Assembly (NCBI GenBank): GCA_038380435.1
Contig: JAWZYU010000005.1
Location: forward strand, 39,330,001 to 39,394,000
Direction of reading: 5' to 3'
Length of the DNA: 64,000 bases
Source: Ryuthela nishihirai
Lineage: Eukaryota; Arthropoda; Arachnida; Araneae; Heptathelidae
Made by a program: the position numbers and the translations under genes. Shown here in pieces: positions 55,216 to 64,000 of this stretch. The stretch's first letter is position 1; each line of letters starts with the position of its first letter. The notes beneath the pieces were generated by a model. That model made no database searches. It saw only the letters and a program-made list of their open reading frames with translations, and was not told the DNA's origin.

Positions 55216-55893
55216 TTGAGTAGAGAATGCTATTCAATGACATGTTCCACTTAACAGAAGGGACGCTAGCGACAATGGAAGCCTTTCCAGCGAAATGTCA
55301 TGTCGATGTAACAGAAAGGGAATTTCGTTTTGAGGAACTGCAGACTGTCTGCAAGGGGGCGGGTTAATTGGTCGAGCACGTTGACTGTTATTTAGCTAGA
55401 GAGTGTGCCCTTAGGTGTCCATGGCTTAGTCGAGAGAAATGGTGCATTCTGTAGTAAGGGAGGCGGTAGTTCAAGACGTAAACGAGTCAATAAGCGCGAA
55501 GCGATAGAAGGTACGAACAGCTATGGGGTTGGGAGCGTGAAAATGGTCTTGAAGGAGGTGTGCCATGGAACTGCTTCCGTGTAGAGTACGAAGAATAACA
55601 CAGGTTGCAATGAACTGTCACTAGGCCAAGTGCCGACAGACATATCAACAAACTTCAAAAATCGATTTAAAATATCAAAGAGATTTTGTATAACTCAAGA
55701 CGAAGAAGATTTTCATTAAATTTGAAAACAAACGTATAGAATAAAAGTGGAATACACTTATGCGTTTTACGAAAAACTTACAGGGAATCAGGCTTTTAGA
55801 GCGATTAACAGGTTTTATGGTTTACATAAAACTTCGGTCCCGAAGCAAAAGTCTAGTTAAAATACAACAGGTTGAAGCATTAAACCGAAAAAG
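55216..55893. other. Unassigned segment
   Basis: GC-richer to about 55,640, then AT-rich. No gene supported. Confidence 0.35.
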
Positions 55894-56220
55894 ATGCAAA
55901 TGAAGTATTGGGTATATATAATAAAAATACAGGAAATCCAACGTCAAAATATCCAGTTAAAAAACAGGGAACAGTCATTGGAAAACATATCCACATGTAA
56001 GGTACGCAAAATAAAAACTCCGTTCAGGATTAAAAGCAGAACGCCCAAGCAAAGTATGTTCAATGATGTCATATTTCGGACCCCGACGTAATATACGAAT
56101 GATCGAACACCACTACCTCTTAGCGAAAACATGACGGTTTCAAATTCATTACACACTTTTGATGCATTACAGACATGTAATTTAAAACTTATAATATAAC
56201 AAAAGGAATAAATGTTTTTC
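55894..56220 (+). pseudogene. Possible decayed coding sequence with TP motifs
   Basis: A 65-codon frame (55,894-56,091) continues in the same frame past a single TAA for another ~40 codons. It contains QRQNIQLKNREQSLENIS (helical, coiled-coil-like), then lysine/arginine-rich sequence with repeated threonine-proline motifs (KTPFRIKSRTPKQS, FRTPT and, after the stop, RTPLPLSENM). The TP-rich basic character is typical of nuclear or cell-cycle proteins. I could not assign a family. A second frame at 56,247-56,465 (KTPQEPKHISGD, LRKRKVCKATVP) may belong to the same remnant after a frame change. A processed pseudogene or chance are both possible. Confidence 0.25.
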
Positions 56221-56465
56221 CAAAGTAAATAGACAATTTTTAAAGTGTGAAATACAAAACTCCACAGGAGCCAAAGCACATTTCTGGAGATATTACATTA
56301 AGAAAACGTAAAGTATGTAAAGCAACAGTGCCAACATATTTAACACTGACATATAATAAACCCGTTAACTATATGACTCAAAAAGTATATTTAGACACTA
56401 TAATCATGCAAGGCATAATCACTATAACAAATTTTCTACATTTTGCTCGAGTATCCATTTCATAA

Positions 56466-56738
56466 TTAATTTTTAAAAAGATTTCTTTATGTCTTATTGT
56501 TATGTTATATTTCTTTCATTCTTATGTTATGAGGTTTGACAATGATCTCAAAACGTATTGATTGTGGTGTTAATAAAACTGATATTTTTCCCACTGTCAG
56601 GTACATTACGCTGGGTAATAGAAGGCTCTACATTTTGAATGACTAATTGATTTTTCCTCCAGAATCATTCCTCAGGAAACCAGTGCATTTGGGTAAATTT
56701 TGATTCATATTTCGCAGGGGAACCAAACAGGTATTTCC
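56466..56738. other. Unassigned spacer
   Basis: No supported feature. Confidence 0.4.
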
Positions 56739-56935
56739 CTGTAACACACCACCCCAAGGGCTAAAAAAACATTCTCAAAGAGTATAGCTTTGATGTAGGT
56801 TCTTGTATCGAAGACGGAGTGCTTTCTCTGCAACGCACCACCCCATGGGCTAAATAAACTTTCTCAAGCAGTATAACTTTCCCGCAACGCTCCACCCCAT
56901 GGACTAAAGAATCTTTCTCAAACCCATTCACAGCG
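56739..56935. repeat. Degenerate ~52-bp repeat, three units
   Basis: CACACCACCCCAAGGGCTAA, CGCACCACCCCATGGGCTAA and CGCTCCACCCCATGGACTAA each precede an A-rich stretch and TTCTCAA. Second and third units are adjacent; the first is ~40 bp upstream. Confidence 0.65.
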
Positions 56936-57297
56936 TGTTTTTTCACGGATCGCTATCTCGATAGATTTAAATGCGACAATGGAGTGCACACGTCTTTGTA
57001 CGAAATCGTTTATAATGTGATAATATTATCTCTAAAGTTGAACTGAAAAAAGCAAAGGCACTCTGGTTAAATATTTAGACGATAATACTGAGACTTTTCC
57101 TGCATCCAAAGCATAAAGAACCAATGAAATCGATCGATTGGTTACAGAGATATTGAATACACAGATAGATGGACGGACAGTCAGAGCTGACGATGCCATT
57201 AGCAAATTTTGCTTTTAAAGAAATGTGTTAAAAGCAAATGAAAAAGCAAATTCTTGATTCACAATAATACCAACGAAATATAACAGTCAGGTCCTGA
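56936..57297. other. Unassigned AT-rich spacer
   Basis: No supported feature. Confidence 0.4.
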
Positions 57298-57425
57298 TCT
57301 AGAAAAAAAAAATTAAGAGTAAGGGGATAGGGGTGATGGTAAGAAACTGAATTCTCTTGCAGTAAAATGCTTTCCCCTTCGTTTTAGAAGTTTCCAAAAC
57401 ATTGCTTGAAAAATGCATAATATAT
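57298..57425 (-). repeat. Repeat D, reverse copy
   Basis: Begins GATCTAGAAAAAAAAAATTA and includes TTGCAGTAAAATGCTTTCCC and TTGCTTGAAAAATGCATAA, the complement of the core at 13.3-13.6 kb. Confidence 0.6.
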
Positions 57426-57600
57426 ACCGAAGAGCCAAAATATTTTGACCAGAGCATCTTTATGCAAATCGAAGAAACTGCAGGTAAATGAAGATGCCTA
57501 TGAAGGTCATGTAACTGTATAAACAACACTGAGCTCTGTATCACACATTTAGGTGGTGTACCAAACAAATTGGCATCTCAGTGTATACTATATGTTTATG
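57426..57600 (+). mobile_element. Tc1/mariner-like terminal fragment
   Basis: TATACCGAAGAGCCAAAATA followed by TTTTGACC has the form of a mariner/Tc1 terminal repeat next to TA. The ~150 bp that follows has no transposase frame. Confidence 0.45.
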
Positions 57601-57934
57601 ATTTTGTCTCGATTCTGTACTGGTTATTGACATTCTCAAAGGGGACAACAGCTCCTGTAACGAACTGAAATGGATAACTCTCACGTGGTATACAATTGAA
57701 TCATATTATTGCCAGAAGCAATAGCATTATAAGTTGCATTATCCTTATCAGATAGATTGCATTTATTGCCTTTTTTCACCACTCGTTTTATGGCACTTCA
57801 CACACTTTTTCTCTTTCCTTGCATTTCTTTGTTCATTTTACTGAGAATTACTTCGAATGTTCCTAAATGGAACTTTAATTCATACTTACTAGAGTGCTGC
57901 AGTGTTTTTAGTTTAATAATCACCATCAACAACA
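57601..57934. other. Unassigned spacer
   Basis: No supported feature. The 98-codon frame at 57,757-58,053 runs into antisense LINE sequence. Confidence 0.4.
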
Positions 57935-58025
57935 CCAACATGGTCATCATCAAGCAGCCATGGTCTACGGAGGTCCAACCACACTGTGCAATTTATTTCT
58001 CCAAATCACTACTGCATAATTCACG
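57935..58025 (-). mobile_element. RTE-like LINE 3'-end fragment
   Basis: On the minus strand: GAGAAATAAATTGCACAGTG, then GTTGGACCTCCGTAGACCAT, the same terminal block found at 1,530 and 42,130. It is followed by an imperfect GATGATGACC/GTTGTTGATG simple tail, as is common at LINE 3' ends of this kind. Confidence 0.7.
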
Positions 58026-58145
58026 TAAATCGTGCCTGGATTTATCCCTCTGAATACTCTCTTTACAAGATTTTAAGTCGGATTTTTTAATTAACACCAG
58101 CGAAATATCAAATTGAAGCATGGTACGAAAGCGTAACTTTAAAAA

Positions 58146-58452
58146 ATGGACGAAGTTATTAAACTCCACAGTGAGCCACTCACTAACGATGAACTTCAGG
58201 ATTTAGAATTCAACGCTGTTTTTGAAGAAAGACAAGAATCTGAACCAGAAACAGTGTTGGCGTTGAAATATTTAGATTTCACTGCACAAATAACTCATGG
58301 ATTTGTTGAAGGATCATGATATTGATATTTAGTGATTGGATGCCATAAGACGATGTTGTGACCAGTTAATGGAATGCTACAAATAAATATTAGGCACAAA
58401 ACAGAGCCCAGCAATGCAAACCCGCTAGTTTCGTTCCTTATTAAGAAATAAA
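58146..58452 (+). pseudogene. Tigger/pogo-type transposase C-terminus
   Basis: A 57-codon frame from an ATG at 58,146 encodes DEVIKLHSEPLTNDELQDLE, closely matching the acidic helical region after the catalytic core of Tigger/pogo (CENP-B-like) transposases (EL...H...LT.EEL.ELE). After a stop and frame change come AIRRCCDQLMECYK and finally a block like LVSFLIKK. These are the usual last helix and QTSLDSFFKK-type end of these proteins. The ATG is an internal methionine, not a true start. The DDE catalytic part is missing upstream. Non-functional. Confidence 0.72.
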
Positions 58453-59100
58453 CTGTAAAATTAATTAATCGATCACATATTTATATACATAATTATGCAT
58501 ATATGTAATCATTAAATGAATATTGAGAATTGTAATTATTTTTGTTGAAATAAAACATCTATTACGAAACCAAGAAAAGGAAAAAAGATCAATAAAATAG
58601 GCGAAAATGCCAACAAATAAAAAATCCCCTCGTTTTGCACGGACATTCGTTTAACGATGATCTTCCCGGAACCATTTCTGAATTATCCATTAATTGGTAT
58701 TTTCAGAGTTAAACTACCACCAAATACATATATTAATTTAATAAAATTCTTTGCCTTTCGTTCAATTACTTAAGATCCATGTGGAACATCAGAAGATTGT
58801 ATATCACGGATGTATCTTAATGATACGTCCAAGGTTTAAGAAAAACAGATTTTCATCAACGTCATTTTCACGCTTTCAGTACCGAATGTTGGATTATCAT
58901 CACTACAGCTACTGATACTATCCTCCCTATGTGATACTGATGTTACCAGGTTTGGATCACAAATTAGCCTGCATTGCAAATTTTCTCCACTAACGCTTCT
59001 GGTCAGTAAATGTTCGCCACAAACTGGAAGGATAGCTGTGTAGCAATTCCCAGTGATGACGCATAGAACCTTCCGGGTCTGGCACATAATGTCCGACCCC
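58453..59100. other. Unassigned AT-rich spacer
   Basis: No supported feature. The 99-codon minus frame at 58,836-59,135 has no domain. Confidence 0.4.
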
Positions 59101-59740
59101 GCCTTCCCTTGGTGCATGCCGTTAGTACCTTTCAAAAGAGATATTCTCTTTTCGAAGGGAACAGAAGTGGAGGCCTGTCAGACCAGTGTGCCCTGCTGAT
59201 CTGGTCATCTTCGACAACTTTTTTCTTTCTTTCTGCCCTGTTGAGGAGTGTTCAACTTCGCAGGGTCGTGGTGATGACCATTTATGCCTACGAGACTGGA
59301 CTGGTTTACGGCTTTGAGCTTGATTATGGATTCTGGACTTATTGCAGTGGTGGGCATCTGTTGAGGGAGAATTTGCTGCTGTGTTTTCTGTTTGCTTGTG
59401 GGTTGCCAGCTCTAAGTGAACAGAGGCACGGGATACCTTATATCAGCCGGTGGATAATCCTGATCATAGGCCATAGCAGCTACCGAACCCTCACTTAGCT
59501 AGTTAGGCATCTCTAATCCTAATCAGGAGTAAAGTTTGTCAGGCAAGCCTTATGGCTCTTCAAAAAGGTCCACTTCAAATGGTGGTGCTTGAAGTTCCTA
59601 GTAGCATGGATGACTTCAGCCTGTAGCGGTGGAGGAACAGGTCTTTCTCCCATGCCCGCGATCAGGGGACTTTTTGATATTGTTGGTCCTACGTTTCCCA
59701 ATAAACCTAGTATCCTTTTAAAATCCTAGTAATCATTTTC
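59100..59740 (+). other. Possible 5' untranslated region of the following LINE
   Basis: GC-richer segment immediately upstream of the endonuclease start. A 129-codon frame at 59,109-59,498 has no recognisable domain. It ends in a run leading to TCATTTTCTTTCTGCAAG just before the LINE protein. A 5' UTR, or a degenerate first ORF of the LINE, is inferred from position only. Confidence 0.35.
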
Positions 59741-62715
59741 TTTCTGCAAGTATATGGAACGTGAGGATGTTACGTTGAGATTATTCTCTTGATGTTCTCA
59801 CGCAGGAATTCCAGCGTGAGGACACCGCTGTATTCTAGGCTTATCGATTTGCTTCTTAGCAGAGATACGCCAGTGATGTTCTTCACTAGGACATCACTGG
59901 ACGTATTATATAATGCAGTCATATCCAGGATAAGACTGCATTAATGAAAGAATTTATAAAGCAAAATTTAAAACAAAAATTAAAGACGAATGTCATCTGT
60001 TGTTACGTAGGTCTCTGATGATAGTAGTAAAATTTGTAGGAACAACACGTTATCATAAAAATAAGCAAAATTTAAAACAATATTTAAAGACAACCACTTC
60101 ATGTGGTTATTCCGTGGTTCATCAGAGACCCCACGAAGGACACTGATGAGAATGAAAAGAATATTTTACAGGCAGCTACATGATATTTTGAATTCTCTAA
60201 AGAAAAGAGATATTGCTAAGGTTGGTACTAAGTCTGACCTATGGGCAGGATTTTTAGGTCCCTTTGACATTGATAGTTTCAATGGCAATGGAGAACGTCT
60301 CCTGCAGGTAAGTAAACTTAAGGTTTCTGAACAACTAATACATACTACAATCACCGGGACATTTATAAATATACGTGGGTTTCACCTGATGGTTGCACAG
60401 GAATATGATAGATTATATTTTAATTAATAACAAATGGGCTATTTTGATTAGGAATACCAGACATTATAGAGGAGCCGAAATTGGGTCTCACCGTTTCCTG
60501 GTAAAAAGTGTCTTGCAACTGAAGCTTAAGAAATGTTTCGCTAAGGTTAAGAAAATTACCTTTAACACTGAAGGTCTGAAAGATCCAGTTATAGCTAAAG
60601 CATACCATGATAGCTATGTGGTCATTATGACAATCGTAGTTTGCTTACTGCTGAAGTTTAGAATAAATGGGATCAGTTTAAACAGGATTTTCTTAAAACT
60701 AACAGTACTCTTTTAGGTAAAAGGGAACAGAGGAAACAAAATTATTTGAGTGATAAGACATGGAACTTATTTTTGAAAGAAAGAAGTGCAGGATTAATAT
60801 GAATCACACCCTACTAGTCGTAACAGACAACATTATAACAAGCTTAAAAAAACGTGTAAAAGAACAGTTAACAGCTGATAAGAATCTTTGGCTTGATAAC
60901 TCGGCTGATAAAACAGAGGACGCTCTTAGACAGCACAATAGCAGGGGATTATACCAGATTGCTAATGTTTTGTGTGGGAAGAAACAGGATACGTACACTG
61001 ATACACAGGGACTGAGGGAGAAACATGGTTAAGTGGATGAAGATGAGGATTCTTTGATGAGAAGGTGAGCTGAGCATTTCAAAGATGTTCTAAACAATGT
61101 GATTATTTCTACTTCCATTGTTTGTAATCAGGATAAATGCATTATTCCATCTATCCTCAGTTAATGATTGCAGCTGTTTGTTCATTTAATGATGGTTTTA
61201 TGGCTTTAATGTTGGCCTTGTATTACATTCGGAAGTTGTTTCGGTTCTCTCTAAAATAAAACTAAATAAATCTTTAGGGGTCGATGAAATCACCACTGGA
61301 ATTAATAGAGCTGGGAACATTTGTCTTGACAAATGGTTGACAGAAATTTTGAATATTTTTTATGATAAACCTGTTGTTTCTACAAATTTTACTAGAGATA
61401 TTGCCATCCCTATTTTTATAAAAAGGTATTCGCAGTTCTTGTGATAACTATAGAGATATCACCATACTTTCTGTTCCAGGTAAAGTTTTTTGCATGGTTG
61501 TGCTTAATAGAATTAAGAATTTGGTTGATGGACAACTGCGTGATGAACAGCGGGGATTCAGAAGTTGTAGGGGATGTATTGGTCAAATATATTCACTTAG
61601 GCAGATTCTTAGGAAATGTTAGAGTTTCAGAAACCTGTGGTTGCTAGCTTTGTAGATTTCAAAAAGGCTTTTGACTCTGTTGATTGGCATAATTTGTGGT
61701 TGATTGTTAGATCATATGGAATACCTGAAAATTTAGTGTAATGAGAGCTCTCTATAATAACACTGAGACGTGTGCGAGAGTTGTTACGTCTTGTAGCGAT
61801 TGGTTTAGCATTGCTAGTGGAGTTAGACAAGGGTGTGTTTTGTCTCCTTTTCTCTTTTGTTTGGCTATTGATTATATAATGCGAAATTCTTTGCAAGGGA
61901 AAGATTTTGGCCTTAAATGGTCCAGAGATTTCAAAATTTCTGATTTAGTTTATGCAGATGATTTGGCTCTGTTGGCTACTGATGTTGATGAGATGAATTC
62001 GTTCATTAGGGCTGTTGATGAGAATCAGTAGGTTTATGATAAAGAGAGAAAAAACTAAAATGATGAAAACATGGTCAGTCAGATGGTGCTTCAGTTGCTT
62101 TGAATGACTACTCATGAGAAAGTGTGTTCGTTTAATTTTCTTGGAAGCTACTTAATAAATACTGGTTATGTGTGGCATGAGAAAAATAGAAGTGTATGGA
62201 TTGCTGCTGGGACTTTCAAGAATCTACGGAGAGTGTGGAGAAATAGACATGTAAACCTAAAGACTAAAATTAGGCTATATAACCGTTTGGTTCTTTCTAA
62301 GGTTAGTTTTGGTAGCGAAACATGGACCCTTTGTAAACAGGATAACATTAAACTTGATGCCTTTGATTCTAGTTGTTTGCGCAGTATCTTAGATATTAAG
62401 TGGTTTGATTTTATATATAGTGATGAGTTTAAAACGATTCATCAACCTCCTTTGAGCAGCTTATTGAGAAGAGAGAGACTGCGTTTGTTTGGTCATGTTT
62501 TCCGTATGTACAGCTGCAGATTGGCAAGCAGGATGATGAACAGTGTGCGTAAGGATTGCAGGAAAAGTGTGACACTTAGGTTGCGATTGGCAGACAATGT
62601 CAAAGTGAACCTTGCTAGAATTGATCTACAGTGGCCAAATGAAGCTGCTGTAGCTCAGAACAGATATGTCTGGAGAGGAAAATTACACTGTCTGGTAGGA
62701 CCACAATAATCCATG
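59741..62715 (+). pseudogene. Longest RTE-like LINE copy, endonuclease to 3' end
   Basis: Nearly the whole protein is present but broken. Order: endonuclease start like TWNVRM..YSLDVLTQEFQ (59,753); mid and late endonuclease, partly scrambled (60,101-60,520, with GSHRFLV near 60,483); linker KKRVKEQLTADKNLWLD and a block starting QHNSRGLYQIANVLCGKK (60,760-61,032); RT fingers KSLGVDEITTG (61,272), CDNYRDITILSVPG (61,438) and GFRSC (61,553); palm FVDFKKAFDSVDWHNLW (61,650); the 96-codon frame 61,741-62,031 with GVRQGCVLSPFLF and YADDLALLATD; then a 201-codon C-terminal frame (62,104-62,709) with VSFGSETWTLCKQDN, RRERLRLFGHVFRM and LRLADNVK. Catalytic YADD is intact, but at least six frame changes or stops make it inactive. 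Confidence 0.88.
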
Positions 62716-63434
62716 GCTTCAAGAGGTATTTGTATGTATGTATGGAGATACATATTTAAATAATTTAAGAAAAATCAGTTTTTCTTAATTTATCAGTATG
62801 TCATATCGTCATACAATTTATAGTTGATTGTGTTCAGGTAATTTATAATAGAAAGTAAAAGTTTGAAATCTGATTAAAAAATACTTTACAGTTTTACGTA
62901 TTTAATGATTCTTTGTCTTCAAATTTTTAGAACAAGATAAACATGTGAAAACTACTATGTGTTCAGGACTATTAACCTCAGTAAAATTTTTTTAATAGTC
63001 ATTATGCCAGTTTATTCAACAACGAGAAGACATACATGTTTCACATTGCATTTGCTATTACATGTCATGAAAAGTTTATAAAATCTTGAAATAAATGAAA
63101 AAAGAAGCAAAATTCTGAGCTCTAATTATTCATAACTTCCACTCGAGAAGTACTCACGTGTGAGATCAGTGAAGAGTTATGTTATAGATTCCTATAACAG
63201 AGTGAAGACCACAAATTATAGTGATGATGAAAAATTAAATTAAATCTCAAATCAAGAGATCTCACGCAGGAAATTGTAACAGTCAATAAGTATATATATA
63301 ATTTATTCTTGATATCAGAATTTATTCAGAATTAGTTTTTATATTTCTATTATTTCTCTTTTCAAATGAAAAACAAAAACAGAATTAAAGGAATATTCAA
63401 AGCTTATTCGTAAAAAAGCAATAAGGTAACCCAT
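62716..63434. other. Unassigned AT-rich spacer
   Basis: No supported feature. Confidence 0.4.
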
Positions 63435-63445
63435 CCTTCATAGGG

Positions 63446-63736
63446 TTGGGTTGGGTTGTTTTACCTCTGAACGGCACTTTTTTGCACACCAAGGGCTAAA
63501 TGGCCAAATCTCTCTGACCATGAAGGCCCAGAGAAGGTTGGGGAAGGATACCCACTGGAACAGCTGTTAGGAGACAGATGGTAGCCTCCCGTCAAGGCCA
63601 TCCAGCGTGTTCTTTAACGAGCACAGTGTATAGCTCTCCCACATACGGGGCCACGACCTAACGTCCAATCCGACGGACGGCGGCCTTTCCAAGCCCAGCG
63701 GTTTTCCCTACTGACCGTGGGCAGGGAGGGGAATAA
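63446..63736 (-). mobile_element. SINE-A lacking the tRNA head, with target duplication
   Basis: Reverse copy from the GGGTTGGGTTGTTTTACCTC end to GGGCAGGGAGGGGAATAA, where it stops before the tRNA portion. The 11-bp sequence CCTTCATAGGG is perfectly repeated at 63,435-63,445 and 63,737-63,747. The intact duplication shows the element inserted in this truncated form rather than losing its head later. Confidence 0.92.
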
Positions 63737-63747
63737 CCTTCATAGGG

Positions 63748-64000
63748 ACTATCAGAATTCTCTCTAATCCGACTTTCTTTAAAACCAACATTTTATGGGT
63801 CTTTTTCTTCGAATGAAACTATGGGAAATCAAAGGAATGCGTTTAAAGAGATCTAAAGAGCATACATAAACTCTTTTTTCTATACGTCTATTAAGAATAA
63901 AGAATTTAAATGCAGTCTTCCCAAATTGATATTTCAGTACAAGGAATTATTTTTCTTCTAAATCTATTCTTTCTAAGCGACGTAACAGGAAACTAAAAAA
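63748..64000. other. Unassigned AT-rich end of window
   Basis: No supported feature. Confidence 0.4.

Overview
This window looks like intergenic, repeat-dominated DNA from an animal nuclear genome, most likely an arthropod. A chelicerate such as a spider fits best, by inference. It is AT-rich, with no prokaryotic gene organisation, no rRNA genes and no confident complete host gene. The hint towards arachnids comes from the transposon types: a Gypsy gag with coiled-coil N-terminus and capsid-like region, a DUF4817-type transposon, Tc1/mariner ends, Tigger, hAT, Jockey-like and RTE-like LINEs, and several tRNA-derived SINEs. No species can be named from sequence reading alone.

Layout. 0-3 kb: SINE debris and two tandem 5'-truncated RTE-like LINE remnants, then a minus-strand histone-type 3' stem-loop. 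3-10 kb: an unassigned 135-codon ORF, SINE-A copies, a possible LTR piece, palindromes, and a 441-bp DUF4817-type deletion derivative nested in a possible older transposase remnant. 10-14 kb: mostly unassigned AT-rich DNA, SINE-B and a minus-strand Jockey-like LINE. 14.6-18.4 kb: about 28 tandem copies of a ~128-bp unit, which is the left end of a hAT-type MITE. 18.9-20.5 kb: a 42-bp minisatellite and SINE debris. 21.25-28.63 kb: a ~373-bp satellite with a three-monomer (1,121 bp) higher-order repeat, abutting a truncated copy of the same MITE and carrying a clean SINE-A insertion. 28.6-30.2 kb: broken Gypsy gag. 31-36.7 kb: a large foldback, two single-copy MITEs with perfect 8-bp target duplications, a 70-nt hairpin, several degenerate tandem repeats and a cluster of three CCGCCAT motifs. 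40.2-40.7 kb: two candidate host exons. 41-50 kb: LINE, hAT, Tc1 and SINE remnants. 50.7-56.9 kb: a third tRNA-headed repeat family, a Tc1 remnant split by SINE-A, an RTE-like LINE piece and a ~420-bp duplication. 57.3-62.7 kb: Tc1 end, Tigger C-terminus and the longest RTE-like LINE. 63.4-63.7 kb: a headless SINE-A with perfect target duplications.

The elements do not form a pathway. They record layered transposition: SINE-A inserted into the satellite, a LINE RNase H region and a Tc1 transposase; the DUF4817 derivative may have entered an older element; and a MITE terminus expanded into a satellite. Family names SINE-A, SINE-B, SINE-C, repeat D and repeat E are local labels used only in this annotation.
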